A stretch of 64,000 bases of DNA from Manihot esculenta (lineage: Eukaryota > Streptophyta > Magnoliopsida > Malpighiales > Euphorbiaceae): positions 1,928,325 to 1,992,324 of the forward strand of contig NC_035171.2 in NCBI RefSeq assembly GCF_001659605.2, read 5' to 3'. Shown in pieces: positions 21,458 to 35,012 of the stretch. Position 1 is the first letter of the stretch. Each line of letters begins with the position of its first letter. The notes under the pieces were generated by a model, which was given only the letters and a program-made list of their open reading frames with translations, searched no databases and was not told the origin of the DNA. The position numbers and the translations under genes are program-made.

Positions 21458-23950
21458 CCTTAATTATTTACTTTACCAAGATGTAGAAGAAATGGGATGA
21501 ATTGTTATATTTGCCACCTTTTCCTGAATTTACCTATGGAGCAGCTAGATTGATGGCAAATCTAGATAACGAGGACCGACTCATGCAATCTTGATAGGAC
21601 TTAATGAAGGCTATGACAGACTCGATTTCTAAACGAGTCAAGTTTGAATTTAATTTTTAGGCTCATTTGATAAACGAGCCAAGTTTAAACTTCATAATAT
21701 TCGGATCATTAAGCCTCGTTTTCGAGTTCATGAGTAGGCTCGTGAACGGTCTTCTTAAGCAGACTGAGATTAATATCATAAGAGAAATAAACTCAAGCGT
21801 TGTATATTTTTTCATGAACCAAATCTAAATTTTTTAAAATTCAACTCCATATAATTTAATTGCACTATTAAAACTTGCATATATTTAGATATTTAAGATT
21901 TAAAAGCTAATTTTTATACGTTAACCAGCTAATTTATATATGTATATATATTTATTCAGCTAAAATTATTTAATTTTAAACTTACTAATTTTAAATTAAA
22001 ACTCATTATACATGTAAATAAATTCAACTATTCGAGACTAAACTCGATAAAAACTCGACTCATCTAATTTTGTTTGCTAAACGAGCCGATTTTAAACTTA
22101 TTAATACTCTGTTTGAATTCAAAATGAGTAGAACTCGAGTTCGGCTGGAGCTCGAAAAATTTTAACGAACCAATGTTGAACTCTTTAAAACATTCATTTA
22201 CACCTCTATGAATCAGTCATGTAGTCGAATGGACAAGCTATATTATCGATCCAACACGTGCCTTTAGAGCTATAATAGTTTTATCGAATATATGGATGAA
22301 CGGATCATTGGTGGTTTTACTGAATAGATGAACGATTAAATCATGATATACTTATTGAATGACGAACGAATAGATCATGATGTACCTACTAAACCGATGG
22401 ATGAATGAACCATTTCAGAGTGTTATATTAGTCTCTTAGAGCTTCAATTGTTAGGGCTTGTAAGAAGAAAATGAAACAATGATTGGGGAGCAACTCCTTA
22501 ATTTTAATTTTTAGTTTTTTCTTTTCTTTTACATAAATTTGAGAAGTAGGAAGAAGCTTGGTTTTAATTTGGGAAATCTGAAACGGGAAACAAGTAGACG
22601 ATGAGTCTGCTTTTATTGTTATTTTCCTTTTTGAATAATAAATATTTAATTTTATACTTAAAATTAAAAATTAATATTAATTTATTTAAAATATAAATAA
22701 TCAATATTTTACTTATTTTTATAAAAATGGGTCTTTTTTCTTTTTTTTTTTCCAGAAAATAGGTCTATTTGACCTAAGAAAAAAAGTTTTAAATTTATTT
22801 GGACTAAAAATTTAAAATTCCCTTTGAACTAATTTGACTTTTATCCTAGTATTTTAGGCTGATATAACCCTTACCAAAGTTTTTTAATTAACTAATCATT
22901 ATTAATATTTTTTAGCGTTATTATTTTATAAAATAATATCTTTTTAATATGAATTCATTCTGCTTATTAAGTGAAACAAAACATTTCCTCTTTTAGATTT
23001 TAAACTTGAAACCATTGACCGATGAAAAATATATTACAATATCTTATTTTATTTTCTTCATAAAATAAATTATTTAATTTTATTAATATACTTTGTTTTA
23101 TATATTAATAAAATATGCAATTTATCTACAAACAATAACGGATGGCAACAACAGTTGTAACGGTGGTAGTGGAAAAGAAGAATCATTTAAAAGAATCATT
23201 TAAATCAAAGCATCACAACATTTTGATGACTCATTGTACAATTTCTATCTATTAGCATTGTGCAATCACGCATGTGATGCTAGATGCTAAGAGAATAATA
23301 ATTAAAAAAAGAAATTTCAAAGCACGAGCTATTTGAAAATGGAGGAGAAAGAGGTGTATGAAGAAATGTACGGAATTGAAATTGAGATTGTGAGAGTAAG
23401 TTTTATATAAAATGAACATATTAAGATTACATTTTTGTGAAATGTTTTTTTTTTTAAATTAAAAAGAAAACCCATTTTAATTTTAAGTAAAAAATTAGGA
23501 CTTATATTAATATGAACTGAACTAAAGTTTTAAACATAACTAGAATCAATGATATTACAAACATTTAATAAAAGAGCAAATAAGTATGACTTATACTTTT
23601 TAATTTATAAGTTTATAATTTTCACATTTGATATTATAATTATATCTATTAGAAAAAAAATTTCTAGCATAAAAAGGATGAATAATTGGTTAAATTATAG
23701 AATTGAATATTAATAGTTGGATAAATATTGTTTAGTCACATATATTATTTTTCATAAGACTAACAATTAAAATATTATGTTAAAGTTCTCTATAGAAATT
23801 CATAGGGATATATTATAAGCTTATACTAATAATACTAAAATTAAACAATTCTAATTATTAAATTATTTTAAAATTAATTAATTTTATTTTTAATATATTT
23901 TAAATATGGGTATATTAATAAATTAATAAATAAACTATATGTTAGAAAAA
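21458..23950. repeat. Segmental duplication copy 2, right part; no gene
   Basis: Counterpart of 9743-12,360, with the same decayed hAT-like MITE at about 21,593-22,208. AT-rich. Divergence is higher towards the right end. No coding sequence seen. Confidence 0.75.
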
Positions 23951-24418
23951 TGAGTTATAATAAGAAATAAATATATAATTATAAAATAAAAATAATATCA
24001 AAATTTGCTCCTTAAATTGAAATTCTAGCTTCACCACTGGCCAACTAAAGGACTAATGTGTGCAGGAGAGCCAAACCCATTGATTAATGTAGTTTTTGAG
24101 AGAGAATTAGATATTCAGTTTGTGGCAACATGGGATTGGGGTTGTCATTTCATTGTCTTTGAACATTGATTAAAAATTTATGGACTAATTTGACTTTGTT
24201 ACTAGTATTTATAGGCTCAGATAGAGTTTTTGAATTAATTAGAGAGAGAACTAATGCATCCCTTCATTCTCTCTGGAAGGATTATGGCGCTGTTTGCATT
24301 GGCTAATGCGTTTACTCTTTGGTTATTCAATTGGTTGATAAGGCTTTTGGCTAATGTCTTTGTCAGTATCAGAGCTGTGGCAGTGTCCTTTACAGTTTTT
24401 TGGCAAAAAAAAAAAAAA
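23951..24418. other. Unrecognised DNA with a poly(A)-ended segment
   Basis: About 24,354-24,417 (gtctttgtcagtatcagagc ... ggc, then A13) is repeated at 26,141-26,203 with A10 at its end. This suggests a retroposed sequence, or a local duplication around the foldback element. Open frames on both strands are chance. Confidence 0.4.
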
Positions 24419-24592
24419 GTTGAGGGACCAAATAAACAATTAATAATATTTGAGGGATTAAATACAAATTTGTTCGTTAAGGAAAAGAGAAAAACACGTA
24501 TTGGATTCCTTGATATAAATATCCCGTGGGCGAAAGCAATTCTCAATATTTCCTTCCTAGGGTTTACTGAGGTTAGGAACGATGGATCTAGA
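24419..24592 (+). pseudogene. Broken third copy of the cystatin-like gene (promoter and start only)
   Basis: Matches 27,196-27,338, the upstream region and first codons of the intact gene: gagggaccaaataaacaat, a TATA-like tataaat at 24,514-24,520, ctagggtttac, then ATGGATCTAGA at 24,582. The reading frame is cut after about four codons by the foldback element. Relative to the intact gene it keeps an extra 27 bp between TATA and ATG. The coding part is missing from this copy. Confidence 0.7.
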
Positions 24593-26121
24593 TAGGACTC
24601 TAAATGAGCCAAGCTATTCGTGAGCTACTCGAGACTCGACTCGATAAAAACTCGATCGAGTTCAGCTCGTTTTTTAAACGAGCCAAGCTCGAGCTCAATT
24701 TTGAGGCTCGTCACTTAAACGAGCTGAGCATATATTATTAAAAAAATAAAAATAACTATAAAGTTATAAAATTTAAACTATTATAAATATTTGAAAATTA
24801 TAGTATTGAAAATTACAAATAATTAAGATTAATTATTATAATTAATATTCTTTAAAATTAAATTATAAAAATCTTTTGTATATAATTATTATAATAAGAT
24901 TCCATAAAATTAATGTATAATCACAAATAATTAATATTAAGAAGCTCGATTAAGAAGCTCGTTAATAAAACTCGAGCTCGAACTTGGAAAGCTCGATTAA
25001 GAAACTCGTTAAAAAAGCTCGAGACCGAGCTCAAAATTAAAAAGTTTGGTTTGAGCTCAAATTCAGACTCGAGCTCGAATTAATAATTACACTTTAATCA
25101 GTTTTTAATCATCATTAATTTAAATAATATAAAAAACAAGAGAGTGTACATAAAAAAAATTACGTAACACAATTTATAACTAAAATAACACAAATAAATA
25201 TAAATTCAACAACATAATAAAATTAAATTACACACAAAGTTTAATATCAAACGAATAAAATTGATTCCAACTTCCAACAGTTGAAACAAGCTAATATAAT
25301 TTAATTATCTTCATAATCATCTTCATGCTTGTTCAATTAGTTAACTTGAATTTCAACTTCAACTTCAACATCCATATAACCTTAATTAATTATTATTAAT
25401 ATACTTTAATAATTATTATCATCTTTTATATTGTATGCTTAATTATATACAAAAATTTTTTTATAATTATACTTTAATTTTAAAATGTATATAATTTTTA
25501 CAACTCAATTTATCATGTAGTACTATAATTTTAAAGAATACTTATTATAATAATTAATATTAATTATTTGTGATTATACATTAATTTTATGAAATCTTAT
25601 TATAATAATTATATACAAAAGATTTTTATAATTTAATTTTAAAGAATATTAATTATAATAATTAATCTTAATTATTTGTAATTTTCAATACTATAATTTT
25701 CAAGTATTTATAATAGTTTAAATTTTATAACTTTATAGTTATTTTTATTTTTTTAATAATATATGAACTTGTTCATAAATTTATTTAACGAATTGATTCA
25801 CCAATTTATTTAAACAATATTACTCACGAGCCTATTTAACGAGCCTGCTCGTGAGCCTTCTCAACGAGCCTGCTGGCGAGCCTTCTCAACGAGTCTGCTC
25901 GCGAGCCTTCTCAACGAGCCAGCTCGCGAGCCTAAAACCGAGCCAGCTCGCGAGCCTTAACGAGCCGAATACTATGGAGCTCAAGCTCAGCTCGTTTAAG
26001 TGACGAGCCTCAAAATTGACCTCGAGTTTGGCTCGTTTAAAAAACGAGCCGAACTCGATCGAGTTTTTATCGAGTCGAGTCTCGAGTAGCTCACGAATAG
26101 CTTGACTCATTTACAGCCCTA
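24593..26121. mobile_element. Large foldback hAT-like element
   Basis: The ends are inverted copies: the left starts taggactctaaatgagccaa, and the right, read on the minus strand, starts TAGGGCTGTAAATGAGTCAA. The match continues through ctcgactcgataaaaactcg and on into AT-rich DNA for about 350 bp (24,593-24,940 against 25,554-26,121). The right arm has about 220 extra bases made mainly of a minisatellite. The terminal word is typical of plant hAT elements. The expected 8-bp target duplication is not visible (gatctaga left, ggctgcca right). No transposase is encoded. It splits the third gene copy right after its start. Confidence 0.7.
25820..25965. repeat. Minisatellite in the right arm of the foldback element
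   Basis: Four to six tandem copies of a unit of about 27 bp of the form gagcctgctcgcgagccttc plus tcaac. Present only in the right arm. Confidence 0.75.
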
Positions 26122-27195
26122 GGCTGCCACTGGAAGAGTAAGGTCTTTGTCAGTATCAGAGCTGTGGCAGTGTCCTTTACAGTTTTTTGGCAAAAAAAAA
26201 AAGGTTATTTATATATATTTTTTAATTATTTTTCTTCTTTTAGTTTTTTTTAAATTTATACATTATATATATATATATATATTCATTCAAACATCTCTAT
26301 TGTTTAATATTAATCCATTAAACAGTTAAACGAAAATTATAATCCATCTAATATCTAAACTATTTATTTTTTAATTTTGTTTCTTCATAACAATTCGGAG
26401 CAACATTTAGTAAAATTTATACTACAACAGATTAATTTCTTTCTATAAAACATGTCAATAATATAATAAATTTATATGTAATTATTATTATTTGGTAAAT
26501 TTTAAAAGTTAAATAGGTTAATATTTTAATTTAAGCATTCAATCGATTAGTGATAAATAAAATAAAAATATAAATATATTTAGTCTTTTAGATTAATATG
26601 AGCATGATTAAATGGATCACTATCAATTATTTTTTCCATTCAATTTAACGATAAATTAATCAAACTGATTTTCCATATCATGTAATTTTCCAGTTATTTA
26701 GCTCGACTATTTGCTTGTATAAAATAGATAGGTTGATTTGTGCCTTTTTTTTTTAAAATTTTATGTCAATTTATTTTTATAAAATATATGTACGACTCAT
26801 TTAATTTTTAATTATTAAATTTTAAAATTTTTAAAAACTTGAATTATAATTGTATTGATCCTAGATTAACATAGTTGAACATCAAGAAAAGTGATGAATC
26901 CCAAATCAACAGCCATCCAAATGTAACTAAAATCAACAACCAACGGAGGTTTTAGCTACAAGTTAAATGTTCACAGGCTACTGCATTCTGCCCAATAGGC
27001 AAAATCTGTTGCAAATTTCCAATTTGTTTTGCAATCCAGAAATCTCAGACAAGTTGGAGAAGAATTGGTATGTTGAAATATGATATATGTTGGATAAATA
27101 AGGCCCAACAGAGAAATTACAGCTCACCTGGGACTCTTCCCTTTTCAAAATTCTGAGCGAGGAAGGAGGGGAGTACTAGTTAGAACCGTAAAAGT
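26122..27195. other. Intergenic DNA upstream of gene copy 2
   Basis: AT-rich. The stretch 26,850-26,912 matches the DNA just before gene copy 1 (12,368-12,427, including gaacatcaagaaaagtgatg). It is followed here by about 425 bp that copy 1 lacks. No gene recognised. Confidence 0.6.
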
Positions 27196-27288
27196 CGAGG
27201 GACCAAATAAACAATTAATAATATTTGAGGGATTAAATACAAATTTGTTCGTTAAGGAAAAGAGAAAAACACGTATTGGATTCCTTGA

Positions 27289-27295
27289 TATAAAT
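27289..27295 (+). promoter_or_regulatory. TATA-like box of the cystatin-like gene
   Basis: tataaat, 41 bp before the conserved ATG at 27,330, with the plant telo-box-like ctagggttta (reverse AAACCCTAG) between. In the broken copy at 24,514 the same box lies 68 bp before the ATG; the difference is a 27-bp deletion between aatat repeats. Confidence 0.4.
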
Positions 27296-27326
27296 ATTTC
27301 CTTCCTAGGGTTTACGGAGGTTAGGA

Positions 27327-28731
27327 ATGATGGATCTAGAGGGTCTACCCATGCTTTGCGAAGGAGGAGTTGCCGATAACACCACCGTTGAAGAGGTAAA
27401 ATTTGCCGATAGTGAGGGGGTTAAAGTTGCCGATAAGTCCATCGGTGGAGACGTTGAGGAGGGCTGCGAAGGGGGAGACGTTGAGGAGGGCTCCGACGGC
27501 GGAGACGTTGAGGAGGGCTCCGACGGCGGAGACGTTGAGGAGGGCTCCAACGATGGAGACGTTGAAGAGGGCTCCGACAGTGAAGACGTTGAGGAGGGCT
27601 CCGACGGTGAAGAGGATAGCTCTGACAGTGAGAATACTACGAAACGTATCCTTGTCAGGAACAAAGATGAACCTTACAGCTATGATGACCCTGACTATGA
27701 GGGCAACCAGAGGGATGTCTATATTAATTACAGACGACAGTATGAGGAAAGCGATGTAATTATATATAACTATTCTCCCTTTGTAGTTTTTCTTCTTGTG
27801 CAATTGCATTCTTAACGGATTGGACAACCTTCTTTTCCAGGGTTTTGATTTTGATGACTATCCAAAGTCAGGTGACGGAGAATTTTTTCTGGGTGTTGCT
27901 TTTCATGTGGATCTTGAAGATGATGATGACGAATTTACTATAGGCTGCAAAGAGGCCCTTGCCTATGCTATCGAGGAACAGAATAAAAAGGTGTGTTGCT
28001 AATCTTAGATGCTAAATATTGTAAATATTAATTATCCTTTACTGAATAAATTTCTCACCGATTATACATAAATAGTTATTTCGTATATATTTTTTTTAAT
28101 TGTATTTGCCTTGGCTTTTTTTTTTCTTCTATATTTCGGATTATTAATTACATATCCATTTTACATTTTATTTAACAAAATATTTGTGTAGGGTGCAAAT
28201 CTGAGACTCCTTGATATTATCAAGGCAAATGCCCAATCAGTTGCTTTGTATCACATAACTTTCAGAGCTGAAGATGTTTCTCTTGGAGAAGTGAAAGTTT
28301 ATCAAACTAAAGTCTTCCATAGTTTAGTTCCTGGTCACAAGGAGACTGTAGTACGTATTTTCAGGCTAAAAGAACCAACAAACAAAGGTAATTGATTTAT
28401 GTTAATAGTTAGCTTAGTTTTTTTTATTTTCTGTTGTCTTTTATATAGTTTTGTCTTTTTTATATCTTCTGTGTTATTTGCTTTGACAACCTTTTTATGG
28501 TTGATATTACCTGGTATTGATGGGATAATTGTTGCACTTTTTTCCCTGTGTTTCAGAATTAGCATTACCTAAACTTGAGTTTGAAATTAATTATAATTTA
28601 TCTATGTTGTCTATAACATTCACCCATCATTCAGCTAATTTGCCTGTGCTGTTACTTTCTTGCCTTTCTTTTAATGAACAAGCTAACTGATGCTTATTTG
28701 TTTATTTACGGTAGATGATAAAGCTGATTGA
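27327..28731 (+). CDS. Acidic-repeat protein with cystatin-like domain, copy 2 (four exons)
   Basis: Exons 27,327-27,755, 27,841-27,990, 28,192-28,387 and 28,715-28,731 join in frame to 263 codons with GT-AG introns. Residues 41-94 are six 9-residue acidic repeats (GDVEEGSDG type), then an Asp/Ser-rich linker and PYSYDDPDYEGNQ. Residues about 144-258 resemble the cystatin/monellin fold: FLGVAF strand, CKEALAYAIEEQN helix, LLDIIKAN, YHITFRAED, VKVYQTKVFHSL. The inhibitory QxVxG loop is replaced (QSVAL), so inhibitor activity is not predicted. The start may be the second Met (27,330): the first is absent in the broken copy, where the base is C. This copy keeps an upstream region shared with the broken copy and is the best candidate for an expressed gene here. 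No gene symbol is justified. Confidence 0.72.
27446..27607 (+). repeat. 27-bp coding minisatellite (six units)
   Basis: Six 27-bp units against five in the paralogue. Each unit encodes nine residues, so the number of acidic repeats differs between paralogues by exactly one. Confidence 0.85.
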
Positions 28732-29930
28732 GATATGAGGATACTTGAAGGTGCTTTATGCAAAAACTGACAGCATGTCTATGGGGTTGATTTTACAACT
28801 TTTTCTGGTTAGAGGATCTGTAGATGATGGGGACAATAGTTTGATATGGTTGAGAATTAATCTTTCCTTTTTAAAATTTCAAACCCACATAAGATTGATG
28901 AAAAGCCTAATATAGGATGGGAGATTATGAACAGTCTAAAAGTCAGAGTTAGTGATATTTAAAATTTATTTGAAAGTTCTAAAACTTTTAATCTTAAATT
29001 TCCAATATATATGTTAGGCTTGACTGAAAATTCTTAATTGCCCCTTTTTAATGGTTAATGTCTTCCCTAATATCTGCACCCCTCATGAGGCGTGAGAAGG
29101 TGCAGAGTGGATTCCTTGTGAATGTTGTAATCAGCTAGATTTTGGCGATTTTCTAGACACTTCCCTATGTAGATCAACCTCTGTTGGGGATTTCTTTTTA
29201 TCCTTTAATATTATTATTATCAATGGTGTTGCTATCCTCCCACCTTGAGAGTAATAGTTTTCTAGTTGAGTCACAAAAGACTTGAGTATAGCATCTAGAG
29301 AAACGTTGATGTAACCTATGGCTTGCTTAGCACAGAAACATTGAAGTGGAATTTGAAACCCACTCCAATAACTTGAACATCCAGAATCATCTTATGTGGG
29401 TTTCATCAAGATGAGGAGTGTTGATCTAGCTTGGAATGGTTAGTATCTTCAGGATGGTGAATTCAGTGACTTTATTGTCCTAAGCAAATTATGAAATTGG
29501 TGAATTGGAGAAACCTGAGCTTATGACCCGTTAAGACTGCCCGTTATAATAGGCTTTAAAATGGTTTGTCTTATTTGTTACTAGGTTGGAGAGAATTAAT
29601 GAAACATAAATGCAAGTCTAAACTTTATTAAAATATGAAATATAGCAATTAGAAAAAAAAATTATACATATATATATATATATATGCATTTGGTGGTCAC
29701 ATATAAATTGTCAATAAATAATTATTAATAGCAAAATGGTGCTTGGATGGGTTAAACTTCCGTATGCAGTTAAAAGAAAGACAAGATAAATGCAATTATA
29801 TTCTCCAATAATGTCAGACATTCATGGATGTGGCCAAAGTAAGGAGAAGCTTCAACTTTCAAGGTGTTTGTTTAATGCTCCATCTAGGTCACCAAGTTCA
29901 CATCCTTCAATATATTAAAAATATAACTAA
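28732..29930. other. Intergenic region, nothing recognised after 28,862
   Basis: To 28,862 it matches the 3' flank of gene copy 1. Beyond that lies unique-looking DNA of moderate GC without a convincing ORF, repeat or RNA gene on either strand. A short TA run sits near 29,666-29,684. Confidence 0.5.
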
Positions 29931-31084
29931 TCAAAATCACTAAACATAAAATTAAATATTAAATATAGTAATGGTATAAAATGATTGAAGTTATCAAAAA
30001 AATTGAATGAAATTTCTATCCTTTGGGCACCATATCTTGACAAAGATAGATTTCTCCGATTGTCTAATTATTTTACCATATCATCTATCCCACCAGTTAT
30101 CTCCGTATGAATTTCTAATTTTCCAGTATTTAGTTTCATCATTATGGGCACCCAATCCAGTAATGACTACCGAATGCAATTCTTTTATTTTTAATGGTCT
30201 TATTTTTTCTTAAATAAAATTAAAGGCAATAAAAATAAAAATATTTAACATTAAAAATTACAGTTACCTCCTTTTTCAAGTTTTTAAAATTACTTGAAGC
30301 CCAAATGACACCCACAGGCCCTTTTGCAACCAGCTTCATCAATTTAACTTCATCTATTTTATCTTCAATTAGTTTTGCTCTGGAAATAGTAGCTACCGAG
30401 TCCTTCCGTATCTGATAAATGCAACACATTTTGATTGATATTATATAATTTAATTTGAATTAAAGAAACTACACTTAATTACCTCCCTGATATATTGAGG
30501 CTTTCATCCTATAAACCTATAAAAGGACATAGGTCTTCCGAACATAACCCCTAATTAACTAATATTTCTTCAACATACTTAAAGTGGGATATTGCATAAT
30601 GGCCTACGATGTTTATCAGCATCTGGAAACCCACGAGTCCCTATTGTTCTTAGTAAGAATTATATCCCATCGAGTTTCAATCACGGCAGCTATCGCTATG
30701 GCCCAACATATATCTTTATTTAAAAAGAAAAAAAAGAAAATCAATAATGAATATACATTACTACACATAAAAATAATTTTCTTTTCCTATTCAGTTTAGA
30801 GTAAACTTATAAATTACAATGAAATCAGTTGCATCTATGCATATGCATGCAAACCTATATATTACAAATTTAGAATTGGTACTATTTTGCTGATACCGAA
30901 TCGGAGATATTATGTATTCCCTCCAATCAACGGTTTTATCCTTATCCTGATAAGCAAATAACTAAATTTCATATACTAACTCTTCAAAAAGTCAAAATCA
31001 ATTTATATAAATAAACACTCCCTTACATTTTTATTATGTTTATGGCCGCTAAATTTGCTGTTTTGGCCTAATTTTGCTTTAGGT
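29930..31084. repeat. Tandem module copy 1 (protease pseudogene and flanks)
   Basis: Aligns with 32,916-34,094 with small differences: both start near ataactaatcaaa and end with gattttgctttaggtgccat just before a 242-bp array. The module plus array is therefore duplicated in direct orientation with a period of about 3 kb. Confidence 0.8.
30005..30722 (-). pseudogene. Papain-type (C1A) cysteine protease pseudogene, copy 1
   Basis: Three exon-like blocks on the minus strand. Block one (30,722 to 30,483) contains the active-site region DICWAIAIAAVIE; the Cys codon is at 30,706-30,708. Block two (30,411-30,268) is an open 48-codon exon with GT-AG borders and the peptide KLVAKGPVGVIWASSNFKN, matching the pre-histidine part of papains (usual NQPVSVAI). 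Block three (about 30,200-30,005) has HSVVITGLG with the catalytic-type His (30,174-30,176) and IRNSYGDNWW with the Asn (30,111-30,113). Stops in block one (several) and after NWWDR show it is dead. The signal and propeptide are not present. A second copy lies 3 kb to the right. Confidence 0.7.
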
Positions 31085-32915
<1,831 letters not shown>

Positions 32916-34094
32916 ACTAATCAAAGTCACTAAACATAAAATCAAATATTAAATATAGTAATGGTATAAAATGATTGAAGTTATCAAAAAATTGAATGAA
33001 ATTTCTGACATTTCTCCGATTCTCTAATTGTTTTACCATATCATCTATTACCCCAGTTTTCTCTATATGAATTTCTAATTTTCAAGTCTATCATTATGGA
33101 CTCCAAATCCATTAGTGAGTACCGAATGCAATTCTTTTATTTTTAATGGTCCAGATTCTTTGTATATATCCTACATTATACATGTAAATGATTATTTTTT
33201 CTTAAATAAAATTAAAGGCAATAAAAACAAAAATATTTAACATTAAAAATTACAGTTACCGACTTTTTCAAGTTTTTAAAATTACTTGAAGCCCAGATGA
33301 CACCCAACACAGGCCCTTTTGCAACCAGCTTCATCAATTTAACTTCATATATTTTATCTTCAATCAGTTTTGCTCCAGAAATAGTAGCTACCGAGTCCTT
33401 TCGTATCTGATAAATGCAACACATTTTGATTGATATTATATAATTTAATTTGAATTAAAGAAACACTACACTTAATTACCTCCCTGATATATTGAGGCTT
33501 TCGTCCTATAAACCTATAAAAGGACATAGGTCTTCCGAACATAACCTCTAATTAACTAGTATTTCTTCAACATACTTAAAGTGGGATATTGCATAATGGC
33601 CTACGATGTTTCTCAGCATCTGGCTGGACATGGAAACCCACGAGTCCCTATTGTTCTTAGTAAGAATTATATTCCATCGAGTTTCAATCACGGCAGCTAT
33701 CGCTACGGCCCAACATATATCTTTATTTAAAAAGAAAAAAAAAGAAAATCAATAATGAATATACATTACTACACATAAAAATGATTTTCTTTTCCTATTC
33801 AGTTTAGAGTAAACTGATAAATTAAAATGAAATCAGTTGCATCTATGCATATGCATGCAAACCTATATATTACAAATTTAGAATTGGTACTATTTTGCTG
33901 ATACCGAATCGGAGATATTATGTATTCCCTCCAATCAACGGTTTTATCCTTATCCTTGTAAGCAAATAACTAAATTTCATATACTAACTATTCAAAAAGT
34001 CAAAATCAATTTATATAAATAAACACTCCCTTACATTTTTATTATGTTTATGGCCAAAGCTAAATTTGCTGCTTTGGCCTGATTTTGCTTTAGG
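32916..34094. repeat. Tandem module copy 2 (protease pseudogene and flanks)
   Basis: Second copy of the 29,930-31,084 module. Ends with the same array-start sequence before array 4. Confidence 0.8.
33000..33730 (-). pseudogene. Papain-type (C1A) cysteine protease pseudogene, copy 2
   Basis: Tandem paralogue of 30,005-30,722. Block one (33,730 to 33,480) has CWAVAIAAVIE (Cys codon 33,713-33,715) and stays open longer, into FGRPMSFYRFIG. Block two is 33,406-33,260 (49 codons, one more than copy 1, PVLGV instead of PVGV). Block three near 33,140-33,000 is more decayed: the sequence around the His and Asn motifs is shortened by a deletion. No start or propeptide is seen. Non-functional. Confidence 0.68.
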
Positions 34095-34944
34095 TGCCAT
34101 TTCAACTATGCTAAAACATAACAAAATCATTGTGTTCAATAATATAGAATTTTGCTTTAGGTGCCATTTCAACTATGCTAAAACATAATAAAATAATTGT
34201 GTTCAATAATAGAGAAAATATAAGCAATTTATATATATATATAAAGATTACATACTAAATAGTAAACGGAGGGAGGGACTTAAAATAACTGAGGGGGTTG
34301 AGTTCTATATATTATGCAACTCCAAACTACAAAATAAATACATTACCAACTAATCCATTACCAAGCTAACAAAAAAACCTAGAAAACCCACTGGAAAAGT
34401 AGAAGAAAAAAAATCATTTAAAAGACATAACAAAATGATTGTGTTCAATAATAGAGAAAATATAAGCAATTTATATATATATATATAAAGACTACATACT
34501 AAACAGTAAACGGAGGGAGACACTTAAAATAAGTGACAGGTTGGGTACTATAGATTATGCAGCTCCAAACTATAAAATCAATACATTACCAACTAAACCC
34601 ATTACAAGGCTAACAAAAAACCTAGAAAACCCAATTAAAAAACAAAAAGAAAAAAATCATTTAAAAGTCATAATAAAATGATTGTGTTCAGTAATAGAGA
34701 AAATATAATTAATTTATATATAAATATAAAGACTACATACTAAACATTAAACGGAGGGAGGAACTTAAAATAACTGAGAGGGTTGGGTTCTATATATTAT
34801 GAACTCCAAACTACAAAATCAATACATTACCAATTAACCCATTACCAGGCTAACAAAAAAACCTAGAAAACCCAAAGCAGAAGGAAAAAAATCATTTAAA
34901 AGACATAATAAAATGATTGTGTTCAATAATAAAGAAAATATAAG

Positions 34945-35012
<68 letters not shown>

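Noticed and set aside
24235..24612. Overlapping 113-125-codon frames on both strands
   Set aside because: They run across the poly(A)-ended segment and the gene 5' fragment with no motif; the gene alignment explains the conserved part.
30584..30799. 71-codon plus-strand frame
   Set aside because: It lies antisense to the active-site block of the protease pseudogene, which explains the conserved sequence.
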